Assembly: GCA_943846595.1 (NCBI GenBank)
Contig: OX044355.1
Coordinates: 310,001 to 374,000, forward strand
Length of the DNA stretch: 64,000 nt
Direction: 5' to 3'
Source of the DNA: an uncultured Polaribacter sp.
GTDB lineage: Bacteria; Bacteroidota; Bacteroidia; Flavobacteriales; Flavobacteriaceae
Below are positions 54,124-62,540 of this stretch, piece after piece; positions within the stretch are counted from its first letter, which is position 1, and each line of letters opens with the position of its first letter. The position numbers and the translations under genes were made by a program. The notes under the pieces were generated by a model. It was not told the origin of the DNA, did no database searches, and saw nothing but the letters and a program-made list of their open reading frames with translations.

Positions 54124-54187
54124 TGGTTCACTATTTTTTAAAATAGTTAAAACAATTAGACAAACAACAACATAAATCGAAGGAACT

Positions 54188-55048
54188 ATGGCTTGGTTTA
54201 AACGTACAGATAAAGGGATTCAAACCCCAACAGAGGAAAAAAAAGACACTCCAAAAGGTCTTTGGTATAAAACGCCCAGTGGAAAAATCATTGACACTGA
54301 AGAGTTAAAGAAGAACTTATATGTAAGTCCAGAGGATGGTTACCATGTAAGAATTGGAAGTAAAGAGTATTTCGAATTGTTCTTTGATGATAATACCTTT
54401 ACGGAATTGGACGAAAATTTAAGCTCTAAAGATCCTTTAAGCTTTGAAGACACTAAAAAATATCCAGAGCGGGTAAAAGCGGCACAAGAAAAAACAAAGC
54501 TTAAAGATGCAGTGCGCACAGCCGTTGGAAAATCGTTAGGAAAAGAACTCGTAATAGCGGCAATGGATTTTGCTTTTATTGGCGGTTCTATGGGAAGTGT
54601 TGTTGGAGAAAAGATTGCAAGAGCCATTGATTATTCAATAAAAAACAAAGTACCCTTTTTAATGGTTTCTAAATCGGGTGGGGCTAGAATGATGGAAGCA
54701 TCATTATCGCTAATGCAATTGGCAAAAACCTCCGTAAAGCTAGCACAATTAGCCGAAGCTAAAATTCCATACATCTCTTTATGTACAGATCCTACAACAG
54801 GAGGAACCACCGCTTCTTTTGCAATGTTAGGAGATATTAATATTGCAGAACCCAATGCCTTAATTGCTTTTGCGGGACCAAGAGTTGTGAAAGATACTAC
54901 AGGGAAAGATTTACCGGAAGGGTTTCAACGTTCTGAATTTGTTTTAGAACACGGTTTCCTTGATGGAATCTACGAAAGAAAAAATTTAAAAAAGCACGTA
55001 AATTTATACATCGATTTAATACAGAATATACCTGTAAGAAATCAATAA
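54188..55048 (+). CDS. accD: Acetyl-CoA carboxylase carboxyltransferase subunit beta
   Basis: 286 residues. The carboxyltransferase core (about 100-280) is intact: [46 protein letters not shown] and FAGPRVV. Bacterial AccD normally begins with a four-Cys zinc ribbon. Here that segment ([16 protein letters not shown] and the following [13 protein letters not shown]) keeps the surrounding residues, but the metal-binding cysteines are replaced (T29, G32, S47, D50). It forms the transcarboxylase with AccA and makes malonyl-CoA for fatty acids. Alternative: RNA-binding by the ribbon is lost. Confidence 0.95.
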   Translation: MAWFKRTDKGIQTPTEEKKDTPKGLWYKTPSGKIIDTEELKKNLYVSPEDGYHVRIGSKEYFELFFDDNTFTELDENLSSKDPLSFEDTKKYPERVKAAQEKTKLKDAVRTAVGKSLGKELVIAAMDFAFIGGSMGSVVGEKIARAIDYSIKNKVPFLMVSKSGGARMMEASLSLMQLAKTSVKLAQLAEAKIPYISLCTDPTTGGTTASFAMLGDINIAEPNALIAFAGPRVVKDTTGKDLPEGFQRSEFVLEHGFLDGIYERKNLKKHVNLYIDLIQNIPVRNQ

Positions 55049-55055
55049 ATAATAT

Positions 55056-55063
55056 TATATTTG
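55056..55063 (+). promoter_or_regulatory. -7 element for rpsO
   Basis: TATATTTG, exact TAnnTTTG, 55 bases before the rpsO ATG at 55119. It is right after the accD stop at 55048, so rpsO has its own promoter. Confidence 0.55.
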
Positions 55064-55069
55064 CAAACT

Positions 55070-55086
55070 CAATGGACATACCATTG
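55070..55086 (+). promoter_or_regulatory. Hairpin in the rpsO leader
   Basis: CAATGG-ACATA-CCATTG: 6-bp stem, 5-base loop, in the short 5' leader between the -7 element and the ATG. In E. coli S15 represses its own mRNA through leader structure; this could be a similar element, but this is inference. Confidence 0.4.
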
Positions 55087-55118
55087 ACATACATAATAAT
55101 CATTTAAATAATATTGGC

Positions 55119-55388
55119 ATGTACTTAACTAAAGAAGTAAAAGAAAGCATCTTCGAAAAACACGGTAAAGGAAAAAACGATACCGGTTCATCAGAAGGTC
55201 AAATCGCGTTATTTACGCACAGAATCAACCATTTAACAGAGCACTTAAAGAAAAATCGTAAAGATTACAATACAGAGCGTTCCTTAGTAATGATGGTTGG
55301 TAAGCGTAGAAGCTTGTTAGATTACCTGAAGAAATCAGAAATCAACAGATATCGTGCGATTATCAAAGAATTAGGAATTAGAAAATAA
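55119..55388 (+). CDS. rpsO: 30S ribosomal protein S15
   Basis: 89 residues. Family blocks KHGKGKNDTGSSEGQIALFT, HRINHLTEHLKKN and GKRRSLLDYLKK are all present. It binds the 16S rRNA central domain. The order rpsO then pnp is conserved across many bacteria. A terminator hairpin lies just after the stop. Confidence 0.98.
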   Translation: MYLTKEVKESIFEKHGKGKNDTGSSEGQIALFTHRINHLTEHLKKNRKDYNTERSLVMMVGKRRSLLDYLKKSEINRYRAIIKELGIRK

Positions 55389-55395
55389 TTCTTAC

Positions 55396-55427
55396 AAAAA
55401 GAGGGGCTATAAACGCACCTCTTTTTT
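55396..55427 (+). terminator. Terminator after rpsO
   Basis: Hairpin AAAAAGAGG / CCTCTTTTT with a 13-base loop and six-T tail. It probably lowers read-through into pnp. Confidence 0.75.
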
Positions 55428-55575
55428 ATTACAGTAAATTAAAGTCTGATTCTAACAAAGTCAGCAACAGTATAAAAAAATCAAAAATAGTAACAGCATT
55501 TTTGAATTTCCATTGCAACAACAGACAACAATACAACAACAAAAAAATTAGTAATTTAAAATTTAGAATTCATTT

Positions 55576-57810
55576 ATGATTCCAAAAGTATTTAGAGAGG
55601 TTATAGACCTTGGAGATGGAAGAACCATTTCATTAGAAACCGGTAAATTAGCAAAACAAGCTCACGGTTCAGTTGTTGTTCAGATGGGAAAAGCAATGTT
55701 GTTATGTACAGTAGTATCTAGCTACAAAGCAGGTACAGTAGACTTTTTACCATTAACAGTAGATTATAGAGAAAAATTTGCAGCTGCAGGACGTTATCCT
55801 GGAGGATTCTTTAAAAGAGAAGCAAGACCAAGTGATGGAGAAGTATTAACAATGCGTTTAGTAGACCGAGTTTTACGTCCATTATTTCCAAAAGATTACC
55901 ATTCCGAAGTACAAGTGATGATTCAATTGATGTCTCATGATGAAGATGTAATGCCAGATGCATTAGCAGGTTTGGCAGCATCAGCAGCGATTCAATTATC
56001 AGACTTTCCTTTCGAATGTCCAATTTCTGAAGCACGTGTTGCAAGAGTAAATGGAGAATTCGTAATCAACCCAAATAGAGCACAATTAGCAGCATCTGAC
56101 ATTGACATGATGATTGGAGCTTCGGCAGATTCTGTAATGATGGTGGAAGGTGAGATGGATGAAATTTCTGAAGAAGAAATGGCAGACGCAATTAAGTTTG
56201 CACACGAAGCAATTAAAGTTCAGTGTGCTGCTCAAGTTCGTTTGGCGGAAGCTTTCGGGAAAAAAGAAACTAGAACATATGAAGGTGAAAGAGAAGATGA
56301 AGAATTAGCAGCAAAAATTCATGCCTTCAGTTATGATAAATGTTATGCAATTGCTAAAAAGGGAACTTCAAAAGTAGAACGTACAACTGCTTTTGGTGAA
56401 GTAAAAGAAGAATTAACAGCTTCATTTACAGAAGAAGAATTAGCAGATTACGGAGATTTAGTTGGAAAATATTTTAATAAAGCGCAAAAAGCTGCAGTTA
56501 GAGAATTAACTTTAGCGGAAGGCTTGCGTTTAGACGGACGTAAAACTGACGAAATTAGACCTATTTGGTGTGAGGTTGATTACTTACCATCCGTTCATGG
56601 TTCATCCATATTTACACGTGGAGAAACACAAGCATTAGCAACTGTAACTTTAGGAACTTCGAGAGATGCAAATAAAATAGATATGCCTTCTTACGAAGGT
56701 GAAGAGAACTTCTATTTGCATTACAACTTCCCTCCTTTTTGTACCGGTGAAGCAAGACCTTTAAGAGGAACTTCTCGAAGAGAAGTTGGTCATGGTAACT
56801 TGGCACAACGTGGATTAAAAGGAATGATTCCAGATGATTGCCCTTACACTGTAAGAGTAGTTTCTGAAGTTTTAGAATCTAATGGTTCTTCTTCTATGGC
56901 AACTGTTTGTGCGGGTACAATGGCTTTAATGGATGCTGGTGTTCAAATGACAAGACCCGTTTCTGGTATTGCTATGGGATTAATTTCTGATGGAGATCGT
57001 TATGCCGTTTTATCCGATATTTTAGGGGATGAAGACCACTTAGGGGATATGGACTTTAAAGTAACGGGTACTTCTGAAGGAATTACCGCCTGTCAAATGG
57101 ATATTAAAGTAAAAGGCCTTTCATACGAGATTTTAGTAAATGCACTTAAACAAGCAAGAAACGGTCGTTTGCACATTTTAGACAAATTAACAGAGACGAT
57201 TACTACGCCTAATGCAGAAGTAAAAGATCACGCACCTAAAATGATTAACAGAAGAATTCCTAATGATATGATTGGGGCCTTTATTGGACCAGGAGGGAAA
57301 CATATTCAAGAACTACAGAAAGAAACAGGAACTACAATTGTAATTACTGAAGACGCTGTAACAGAAGAAGGAATTATCGAAATTTTAGGAACTGATCCTG
57401 CTGGAATTGAACAAGTAATTGCTCGTATTGAGTCCATGTTATTTAAACCAACTGTTGGTAGTGCTTACGAAGTAAAAGTGATCAAGATGTTAGATTTTGG
57501 GGCTGTTGTTGAGTATGTTGAAGCACCAGGAAACGAAGTTTTATTACACGTAAGTGAATTGGCATGGGAACGTACAGAAAATGTTTCTGACGTTGTAAAT
57601 ATGGGAGATGTTTTTGATGTGAAGTACTTTGGTTTAGACCCAAGAACTCGTAAAGAAAAAGTTTCTCGTAAGGCATTGTTACCAAAACCAGAAGGATATG
57701 TAGCAAGGCCTCCAAGAGATGACAAACGTTCTGGCGGACGTGATAACAGAAGCAGAGACAATCGCGGACGTGATGACAGAAAACCAAGAGCACCCAAAAA
57801 AGAAGCGTAA
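55576..57810 (+). CDS. pnp: Polyribonucleotide nucleotidyltransferase (PNPase)
   Basis: 744 residues. Two RNase PH domains (about 10-230 and 320-540), then a KH domain with [20 protein letters not shown], an S1 domain (about 620-690) and a basic Arg/Asp-rich tail ([15 protein letters not shown]). The core block [29 protein letters not shown] is standard. It degrades RNA by phosphorolysis from the 3' end. A 187-base gap from rpsO holds no clear -7 element but contains A-rich DNA. Confidence 0.98.
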   Translation: MIPKVFREVIDLGDGRTISLETGKLAKQAHGSVVVQMGKAMLLCTVVSSYKAGTVDFLPLTVDYREKFAAAGRYPGGFFKREARPSDGEVLTMRLVDRVLRPLFPKDYHSEVQVMIQLMSHDEDVMPDALAGLAASAAIQLSDFPFECPISEARVARVNGEFVINPNRAQLAASDIDMMIGASADSVMMVEGEMDEISEEEMADAIKFAHEAIKVQCAAQVRLAEAFGKKETRTYEGEREDEELAAKIHAFSYDKCYAIAKKGTSKVERTTAFGEVKEELTASFTEEELADYGDLVGKYFNKAQKAAVRELTLAEGLRLDGRKTDEIRPIWCEVDYLPSVHGSSIFTRGETQALATVTLGTSRDANKIDMPSYEGEENFYLHYNFPPFCTGEARPLRGTSRREVGHGNLAQRGLKGMIPDDCPYTVRVVSEVLESNGSSSMATVCAGTMALMDAGVQMTRPVSGIAMGLISDGDRYAVLSDILGDEDHLGDMDFKVTGTSEGITACQMDIKVKGLSYEILVNALKQARNGRLHILDKLTETITTPNAEVKDHAPKMINRRIPNDMIGAFIGPGGKHIQELQKETGTTIVITEDAVTEEGIIEILGTDPAGIEQVIARIESMLFKPTVGSAYEVKVIKMLDFGAVVEYVEAPGNEVLLHVSELAWERTENVSDVVNMGDVFDVKYFGLDPRTRKEKVSRKALLPKPEGYVARPPRDDKRSGGRDNRSRDNRGRDDRKPRAPKKEA

Positions 57811-57838
57811 TCTTCATTCTTTTTAATTATAGAATACC

Positions 57839-57873
57839 AAACCTGTTACTTTATAAAGTAACAGGTTTTTTTA
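57839..57873 (+). terminator. Terminator after pnp
   Basis: AACCTGTTACTTTA / TAAAGTAACAGGTT, a near-perfect stem of 14 bp with almost no loop, followed by seven T. Confidence 0.93.
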
Positions 57874-58048
57874 TACAATAAGGTTTGTTTATTGAATTTA
57901 ATTGTTAATTTTTTGATGCTTTTCAACGTCAGCAAGTAGTCTATTTTTCCTTTATGAACGGCCTACCATAGCAAAGTGAATTTCTACACAAACGCACATA
58001 TCAGCTCTTCGAGTTTTTTAGCTCTTTTTCGAAGTCATTTATATTGTT

Positions 58049-58069
58049 TAAATTTGATGGACATCAAAT
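58049..58069 (+). promoter_or_regulatory. Promoter element overlapping an inverted repeat, upstream of the esterase
   Basis: TAAATTTG (58049-58056, exact TAnnTTTG) overlaps ATTTGATG-GA-CATCAAAT (58052-58069), a perfect 8-bp inverted repeat. A protein bound to it would cover the start site, so it may be an operator. It lies 58 bases before the esterase ATG at 58128. Confidence 0.4.
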
Positions 58070-58127
58070 AAAAGATCGTTGTACACAATTTTTGTAAAGA
58101 GACGCTCGAATACTTAAAACTTATCTC

Positions 58128-59018
58128 ATGAAAAAAGCAATTTTAATTATAACGATGCTAGGTGTCTTTTTGAGTAGTTGCACAAAAGAGGATGAGAAGA
58201 TCAGTTCTGAATTCTGTTATTCAAACACCAATACACAAACAATACTTCATGATGAAATAAACAGAGAATATGTATTGTATGTTCCAAATTCTTATGACGG
58301 CAGCACGACTGTTCCATTAATGCTCAATTTTCATGGATTTGGAGGTAGTGCGAGCGATTTTATGAGAAATGCTGATATGCGATCATTGGCAGAATCAAAC
58401 AATTTTATACTGGTGTATCCTCAAGGCAGTTGTTTGAATGGTTTTTCTCATTGGAATGCTTGTCCAACTGGTGGAGACAACAAAAGTAATGCGGATGATT
58501 TTGGATTTGTTGAAGCGATGGTCAATACAATTTCTGCTCAGTACCAAGTTGATATGGAGCGCATTTATGCTGCTGGATTTTCAAACGGTGGCATGATGGC
58601 ATATGGCCTTGCAAATTACAAAAGTGATTTGATTGCTGCTGTAGCATCTGTTTCTGGCGCCATGTTAGATTGTATTGGGCCTACAAGTCATCCTATGCCT
58701 GTAGTTCATCTTCATGGAACTTCCGACAGCGTATTGCCTTATAATGGGGATGCGGAATGGGAAGCAGCCCAAAGTACGTTAGCGCATTGGATAGATTTTA
58801 ATAACACAACAACAAGTCCAACGGTAACTACCGATAATACTGGAGGATTAACCATTGAACACTACCGCTATGATCAAGGAGAACAATCCGTTTCTGTGGA
58901 GCATTATAAATATATTGGTGGAGGTCATGTTTGGTTTGACGCTACATTTCAAAACCAAAAAGCATCTGAATTGGTTTGGAATTTTGTGTCTCAATATGAC
59001 ATCAATGGGCTGAGATAA
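58128..59018 (+). CDS. Secreted alpha/beta-hydrolase esterase lipoprotein (LpqC/PHB-depolymerase family)
   Basis: 296 residues. The lipobox is at FLSSC (C18), so it is an envelope lipoprotein. The hydrolase domain has LMLNFHGFGGSASDF (oxyanion region), the nucleophile elbow AAGFSNGGMMAYG with S152, VVHLHGTSDSVLPYNG (the catalytic Asp) and GGGHVWFD with the His. The family includes feruloyl esterases and PHB depolymerases, so it may cleave plant or algal ester bonds or storage polyester. It is alone, with an inverted repeat in its control region. Confidence 0.88.
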   Translation: MKKAILIITMLGVFLSSCTKEDEKISSEFCYSNTNTQTILHDEINREYVLYVPNSYDGSTTVPLMLNFHGFGGSASDFMRNADMRSLAESNNFILVYPQGSCLNGFSHWNACPTGGDNKSNADDFGFVEAMVNTISAQYQVDMERIYAAGFSNGGMMAYGLANYKSDLIAAVASVSGAMLDCIGPTSHPMPVVHLHGTSDSVLPYNGDAEWEAAQSTLAHWIDFNNTTTSPTVTTDNTGGLTIEHYRYDQGEQSVSVEHYKYIGGGHVWFDATFQNQKASELVWNFVSQYDINGLR

Positions 59019-59204
59019 AGATTGCATACTGCGCTTTGGAATTTATTTGTTACGAATTGATCATTTCTATTGAAAAGAATGATTTAATTTTCAATTCTCT
59101 CATAGAAAAATAATTATTACCCTTTAAATTAGTTGATCTTTTTTTCTATTTTTTTTTAATAAAACCTAAATATCAAAATGCTTTTATTTTCTTTGTAAAT
59201 CTTT

Positions 59205-60329
59205 ATGAAAATCCAACGTATTACATACCTCTCTCTCGGTTCAAATCAAGGAGAAAAACTTGAGAACCTACAAAAAGCAATTCATTTAATTGCTAGTGAG
59301 GTGGGGGCTATTCAAAAAATAGCTGCTATCTACAAAACTCCTTCCTGGGGTTTTGAGGGGGATGAATTTCTTAATACTTGCATAAAGGTTTCTACCTATC
59401 AAGCCCCAGAAAAATTATTACAAACCCTTCTAGCAATCGAAAAAAAATTAGGGAGAACTAGAAAGGGACAAAACGAATATCAAAATAGGCCCATAGACAT
59501 TGATGTTTTATTGTTTGACGATGAAATTATTTTCTCTAAAACACTCACAGTCCCACATCCAAAAATGTTATTGCGCAAATTTGTTTTGGTGCCTCTAAAT
59601 GAAATTGCTTCCACCTTCATACACCCAATCACTAAAAAGAAAATTGCAATTTGCTTACAAAATTGTGAAGATACTCTAGGAATTGAAATGATTCCAGAGA
59701 AATTAATCCGTCCAATTCCACTATCGGAAAAATACAATTACATAGCTATTGAAGGGAATATTGGAGCTGGTAAAACTTCACTAGCCAAGCTGCTCTCTGA
59801 TCAATTTAATGCAAAAGTGGTGTTAGAGCGTTTTGCAGACAATCCTTTTTTACCAAAGTTCTATGAAGACAAGGAACGCTATGCATTTCCCTTAGAAATG
59901 AGTTTTCTTGCAGACAGATACCAGCAATTGAGTGATGACTTGGCACAGTTTGACTTGTTCAAAAACTTTATTGTTTCCGATTATTATATTTTTAAATCTT
60001 TAATTTTCGCACAAGTAACCTTGTCTAAAGATGAATATTTTTTGTATCGAAAAATGTTTGATTTGATGTATAAAGAGATTACAAAACCGGATCTATATGT
60101 GTATCTATATCAGAATACAGATCGATTGTTAGAAAATATTAAAAAAAGAGGAAGAGACTACGAGCAAAATATTGAAAAAGACTATTTAAAAAAAATACAG
60201 GAAGGGTATTCTAACTTTATAAAAACAGAACAAGACTTAAACGTATTGACCATTGATGTTTCTGAATTGGATTTTGTAAATAATGAAAATGATTACTTCG
60301 CAATCATCCAGCAAATCAACGAGGCATAA
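59205..60329 (+). CDS. folK: Fusion of HPPK (folK) and a deoxynucleoside kinase
   Basis: 374 residues in two enzymes. Residues 1-160 are HPPK: YLSLGSNQGEKLENLQ, RPIDIDVLLFDD and PHPKMLLRKFVLVPL. Residues 175-374 are a dNK-type deoxynucleoside kinase: the P-loop GNIGAGKT at 184-191, the LERFADNPFLPKFYED block, and a lid with KKRGRDYEQNIEKDY. HPPK makes the pyrophosphate intermediate in folate synthesis; the kinase salvages deoxynucleosides. Start is the ATG at 59205. The 186-base upstream gap has no exact -7 element. It is convergent with gldC. Confidence 0.93.
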   Translation: MKIQRITYLSLGSNQGEKLENLQKAIHLIASEVGAIQKIAAIYKTPSWGFEGDEFLNTCIKVSTYQAPEKLLQTLLAIEKKLGRTRKGQNEYQNRPIDIDVLLFDDEIIFSKTLTVPHPKMLLRKFVLVPLNEIASTFIHPITKKKIAICLQNCEDTLGIEMIPEKLIRPIPLSEKYNYIAIEGNIGAGKTSLAKLLSDQFNAKVVLERFADNPFLPKFYEDKERYAFPLEMSFLADRYQQLSDDLAQFDLFKNFIVSDYYIFKSLIFAQVTLSKDEYFLYRKMFDLMYKEITKPDLYVYLYQNTDRLLENIKKRGRDYEQNIEKDYLKKIQEGYSNFIKTEQDLNVLTIDVSELDFVNNENDYFAIIQQINEA

Positions 60330-60386
60330 AATGTTTTAATTTTAATAAAAGCCCCCTATTTTTAGCCCTTTTATAATTTGTAAAAA

Positions 60387-60725
60387 TTACTCCTTAACAA
60401 TTTCTAGTTTCTCTGCAAAATAAGCACAAAAATCACGCATGGTAGCGCTCATTTTCTCATCGTTTGTAGCTTTCTCAAAAGAAGCTGCCATTGACACTAA
60501 GGTCTGGTGAAAAAATTGTTTCATTTCATCTACTGGCATGTCTTTCGTCCATAAATCCATCCGTAAAGTATCTTTGTCTTTAGGATCCCAAACAGAGAGC
60601 ATAATTGCCTTGGATGTCATATCTTCTACTCCTCCTTCTTTTGCTGTCCATGAAATTTTTTCAGGAACTCTATTTTCATCCAAGCCAATTTGAAATTTGA
60701 TCTCCGATGTATGTTTTACAGCCAT
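60387..60725 (-). CDS. gldC: Gliding motility protein GldC
   Basis: 112 residues, soluble. Starts MAVKHTSEIKFQIGLDENRVPEKI, with KAIMLSVWDPKDKDTLRMDLWTKDMPVDEM in the middle, the GldC pattern. It is overlapped by a single base by gldB, directly upstream on the same strand. In Flavobacterium johnsoniae gldC mutants glide poorly but are not fully blocked, so the role is accessory. The N-terminus has no signal. Confidence 0.92.
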   Translation of the reverse strand: MAVKHTSEIKFQIGLDENRVPEKISWTAKEGGVEDMTSKAIMLSVWDPKDKDTLRMDLWTKDMPVDEMKQFFHQTLVSMAASFEKATNDEKMSATMRDFCAYFAEKLEIVKE

Positions 60726-61684
60726 TACTTTTTTGGTTTATATTTTGATTGGTCTAATAAACTTTGTGCGTCTATTGTTATTAATTTTTGCAAAGATACA
60801 TCATTCTGTTTCATGAAAGATCGAACAATTTGCCAACCAATATAACTCCCTATTTTACCTGGAGATTGATTGTCTTGTGCCGTATAAAATTTAGAAAAAG
60901 GGGCATTCTCAATAAATCGTTTGTTCAACTTCGTATCGGTACTGTATAGCAATTCATTTTCAATAAAAAATTTCCAAACCGCTTCTTCTTGCTGTTTTGC
61001 CCAAGCTAATTTGGCGAAAGTATAACCTGTTTTTTCTTTTTCAGAAACAGATGGCAAATAAACATCTAGTAAATACATTTTTTTTCCTTCTTCAATTATT
61101 TTCGACGAGAAACTTCGATAGTTAGAAGGTGGAAATTGAGAATGAATAATTGCGTTGGCAACATCAACGATAAGGTGTTCTTTCGTGTTGTTCTCCTTAA
61201 TGTACATTGGATAATCTGCATAAAATTCATGCTGCTTTCCCAAATAAACATCTAAAGAAATCAACAACAAACTATCTGCATACACCACTCGATTCTCATA
61301 ATCAATATTGGAAAGCATAGTTATGACTTTGGGGGCCTTAAATCTAGGATTGTAATAGGTAATGTGTTTGAATAGAGAGGCGAACTGTTTTTTAATTTCG
61401 TTGAAATCGCTGAAGATTACTTGCGTTTCTTTAAATAAATTTTGTTCGTCTTTGTTGTTTATTTTTGCCAACCAAACGCTATCGGACTCTGCACTTGGGA
61501 ACAACAAAGGAAATCTTTTTTTAACTTCAACTAAAGTCTCTGGAGTGGCATTGTAAAAAGCCTCTTCGAAACGTTCTATCGCGAAATCCACTTCAATATT
61601 TGAAACATCGATACTGTTTTGGTCTTCATTTTTACAAGAGAGTAAAATGAGAGAAATCATAAAAATCCTTAAAAAAAACTTCAT
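60725..61684 (-). CDS. gldB: Gliding motility lipoprotein GldB
   Basis: 319 residues. Lipoprotein signal MKFFLRIFMISLILLSC with lipobox LLSC. The middle shows YNPRFKAPKVITMLSNIDYENRVVY and YLGKQHEFYADYPMYI, and the C-terminus APFSKFYTAQDNQSPGKIG then IGWQIVRSFM, as in GldB. It is needed for gliding and linked with T9SS function. It overlaps gldC by one base and is divergent from nadE, the arrangement known in flavobacteria. Confidence 0.93.
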   Translation of the reverse strand: MKFFLRIFMISLILLSCKNEDQNSIDVSNIEVDFAIERFEEAFYNATPETLVEVKKRFPLLFPSAESDSVWLAKINNKDEQNLFKETQVIFSDFNEIKKQFASLFKHITYYNPRFKAPKVITMLSNIDYENRVVYADSLLLISLDVYLGKQHEFYADYPMYIKENNTKEHLIVDVANAIIHSQFPPSNYRSFSSKIIEEGKKMYLLDVYLPSVSEKEKTGYTFAKLAWAKQQEEAVWKFFIENELLYSTDTKLNKRFIENAPFSKFYTAQDNQSPGKIGSYIGWQIVRSFMKQNDVSLQKLITIDAQSLLDQSKYKPKK

Positions 61685-61718
61685 AAAATTTGTATATTGC
61701 TGTTAGATAATAGAACGA

Positions 61719-61726
61719 CAAAAATA
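61719..61726 (-). promoter_or_regulatory. -7 element for gldB-gldC
   Basis: TATTTTTG on the minus strand, exact TAnnTTTG, 34 bases before the gldB ATG at 61684. It also lies just upstream of nadE on the opposite strand. Confidence 0.45.
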
Positions 61727-61742
61727 CTAAAATAGTTTGTGT

Positions 61743-62531
61743 ATGAATGCTCAAAAAGTAACAGAACATATTATTGATTGGTTAAAAGTGTATGCAGAGA
61801 ATGCTGGGGTAAAAGGGTTTGTAATTGGGGTTTCTGGTGGAATCGATTCTGCGGTAACTTCCACCTTATGTGCAGCAACGGGTTTTCCTACATTATGTGT
61901 AGAAATGCCAATACACCAAGCACCAAACCAAGTAACGAGAGCTGAAGCACATATTGCGCAATTAAAAGAAAGATATGCAAATGTTTCTAGTGTTCGCGTA
62001 GATCTAACAAGCTCTTTTGATAATTTTATAAATGTTGTTCCGGAGGTTGCTTCTTCTGAACAAGTGGCACTTTCTTTAGCAAACACAAGAGCAAGATTGC
62101 GAATGATCACTTTGTATTATTTTGCGGGACTGCACCATTATCTGGTTGCTGGAACGGGAAATAAAGTTGAAGATTTTGGCGTTGGGTTTTATACCAAATA
62201 TGGAGATGGTGGTGTTGATCTTAGTCCTATTGCCGATTTAATGAAATCTGAAGTATACAAAATCGCTGCTTTTTTAAAGGTCCCAACAGCCATTCAAGAG
62301 GCAGAACCTACCGACGGCCTGTTTGGAGACAGCAGAACCGATGAAGATCAAATAGGCGCTTCTTATGATGAATTGGAATGGGCTATGAACATGCAAGATC
62401 TTGGAAAAACTGCGAATGATTTTACAGGAAGGAAACAGGAAGTTTTTAAAATATATACACGACTAAATAGTATCAATCAACATAAAATGAACCCAATTCC
62501 TGTTTGTGTGATTCCTAAAAGTTTACAATAA
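61743..62531 (+). CDS. nadE: NAD synthetase, ammonia-dependent
   Basis: 262 residues from ATG 61743; a TTG two codons earlier is not needed. The PP-loop SGGIDSAVT is at 31-39, followed by KVEDFGVGFYTKYGDGGVDLSPIADLMKSEVY, the NaAD/ATP binding block. There is no amidase domain, so ammonia is the nitrogen source. It makes NAD+ from NaAD. It is divergent from gldB and convergent with dnaG. Confidence 0.96.
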   Translation: MNAQKVTEHIIDWLKVYAENAGVKGFVIGVSGGIDSAVTSTLCAATGFPTLCVEMPIHQAPNQVTRAEAHIAQLKERYANVSSVRVDLTSSFDNFINVVPEVASSEQVALSLANTRARLRMITLYYFAGLHHYLVAGTGNKVEDFGVGFYTKYGDGGVDLSPIADLMKSEVYKIAAFLKVPTAIQEAEPTDGLFGDSRTDEDQIGASYDELEWAMNMQDLGKTANDFTGRKQEVFKIYTRLNSINQHKMNPIPVCVIPKSLQ

Positions 62532-62540
62532 TTGAGCGTT

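Larger units (their letters stand above)
57811..58127. other. Intergenic region with terminator and inverted repeat
   Basis: 317 bases between pnp and the esterase gene. It contains the pnp terminator (57839-57873), a -7 element at 58049-58056 and an overlapping inverted repeat (58052-58069). Nothing else was found in the rest. Confidence 0.75.
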
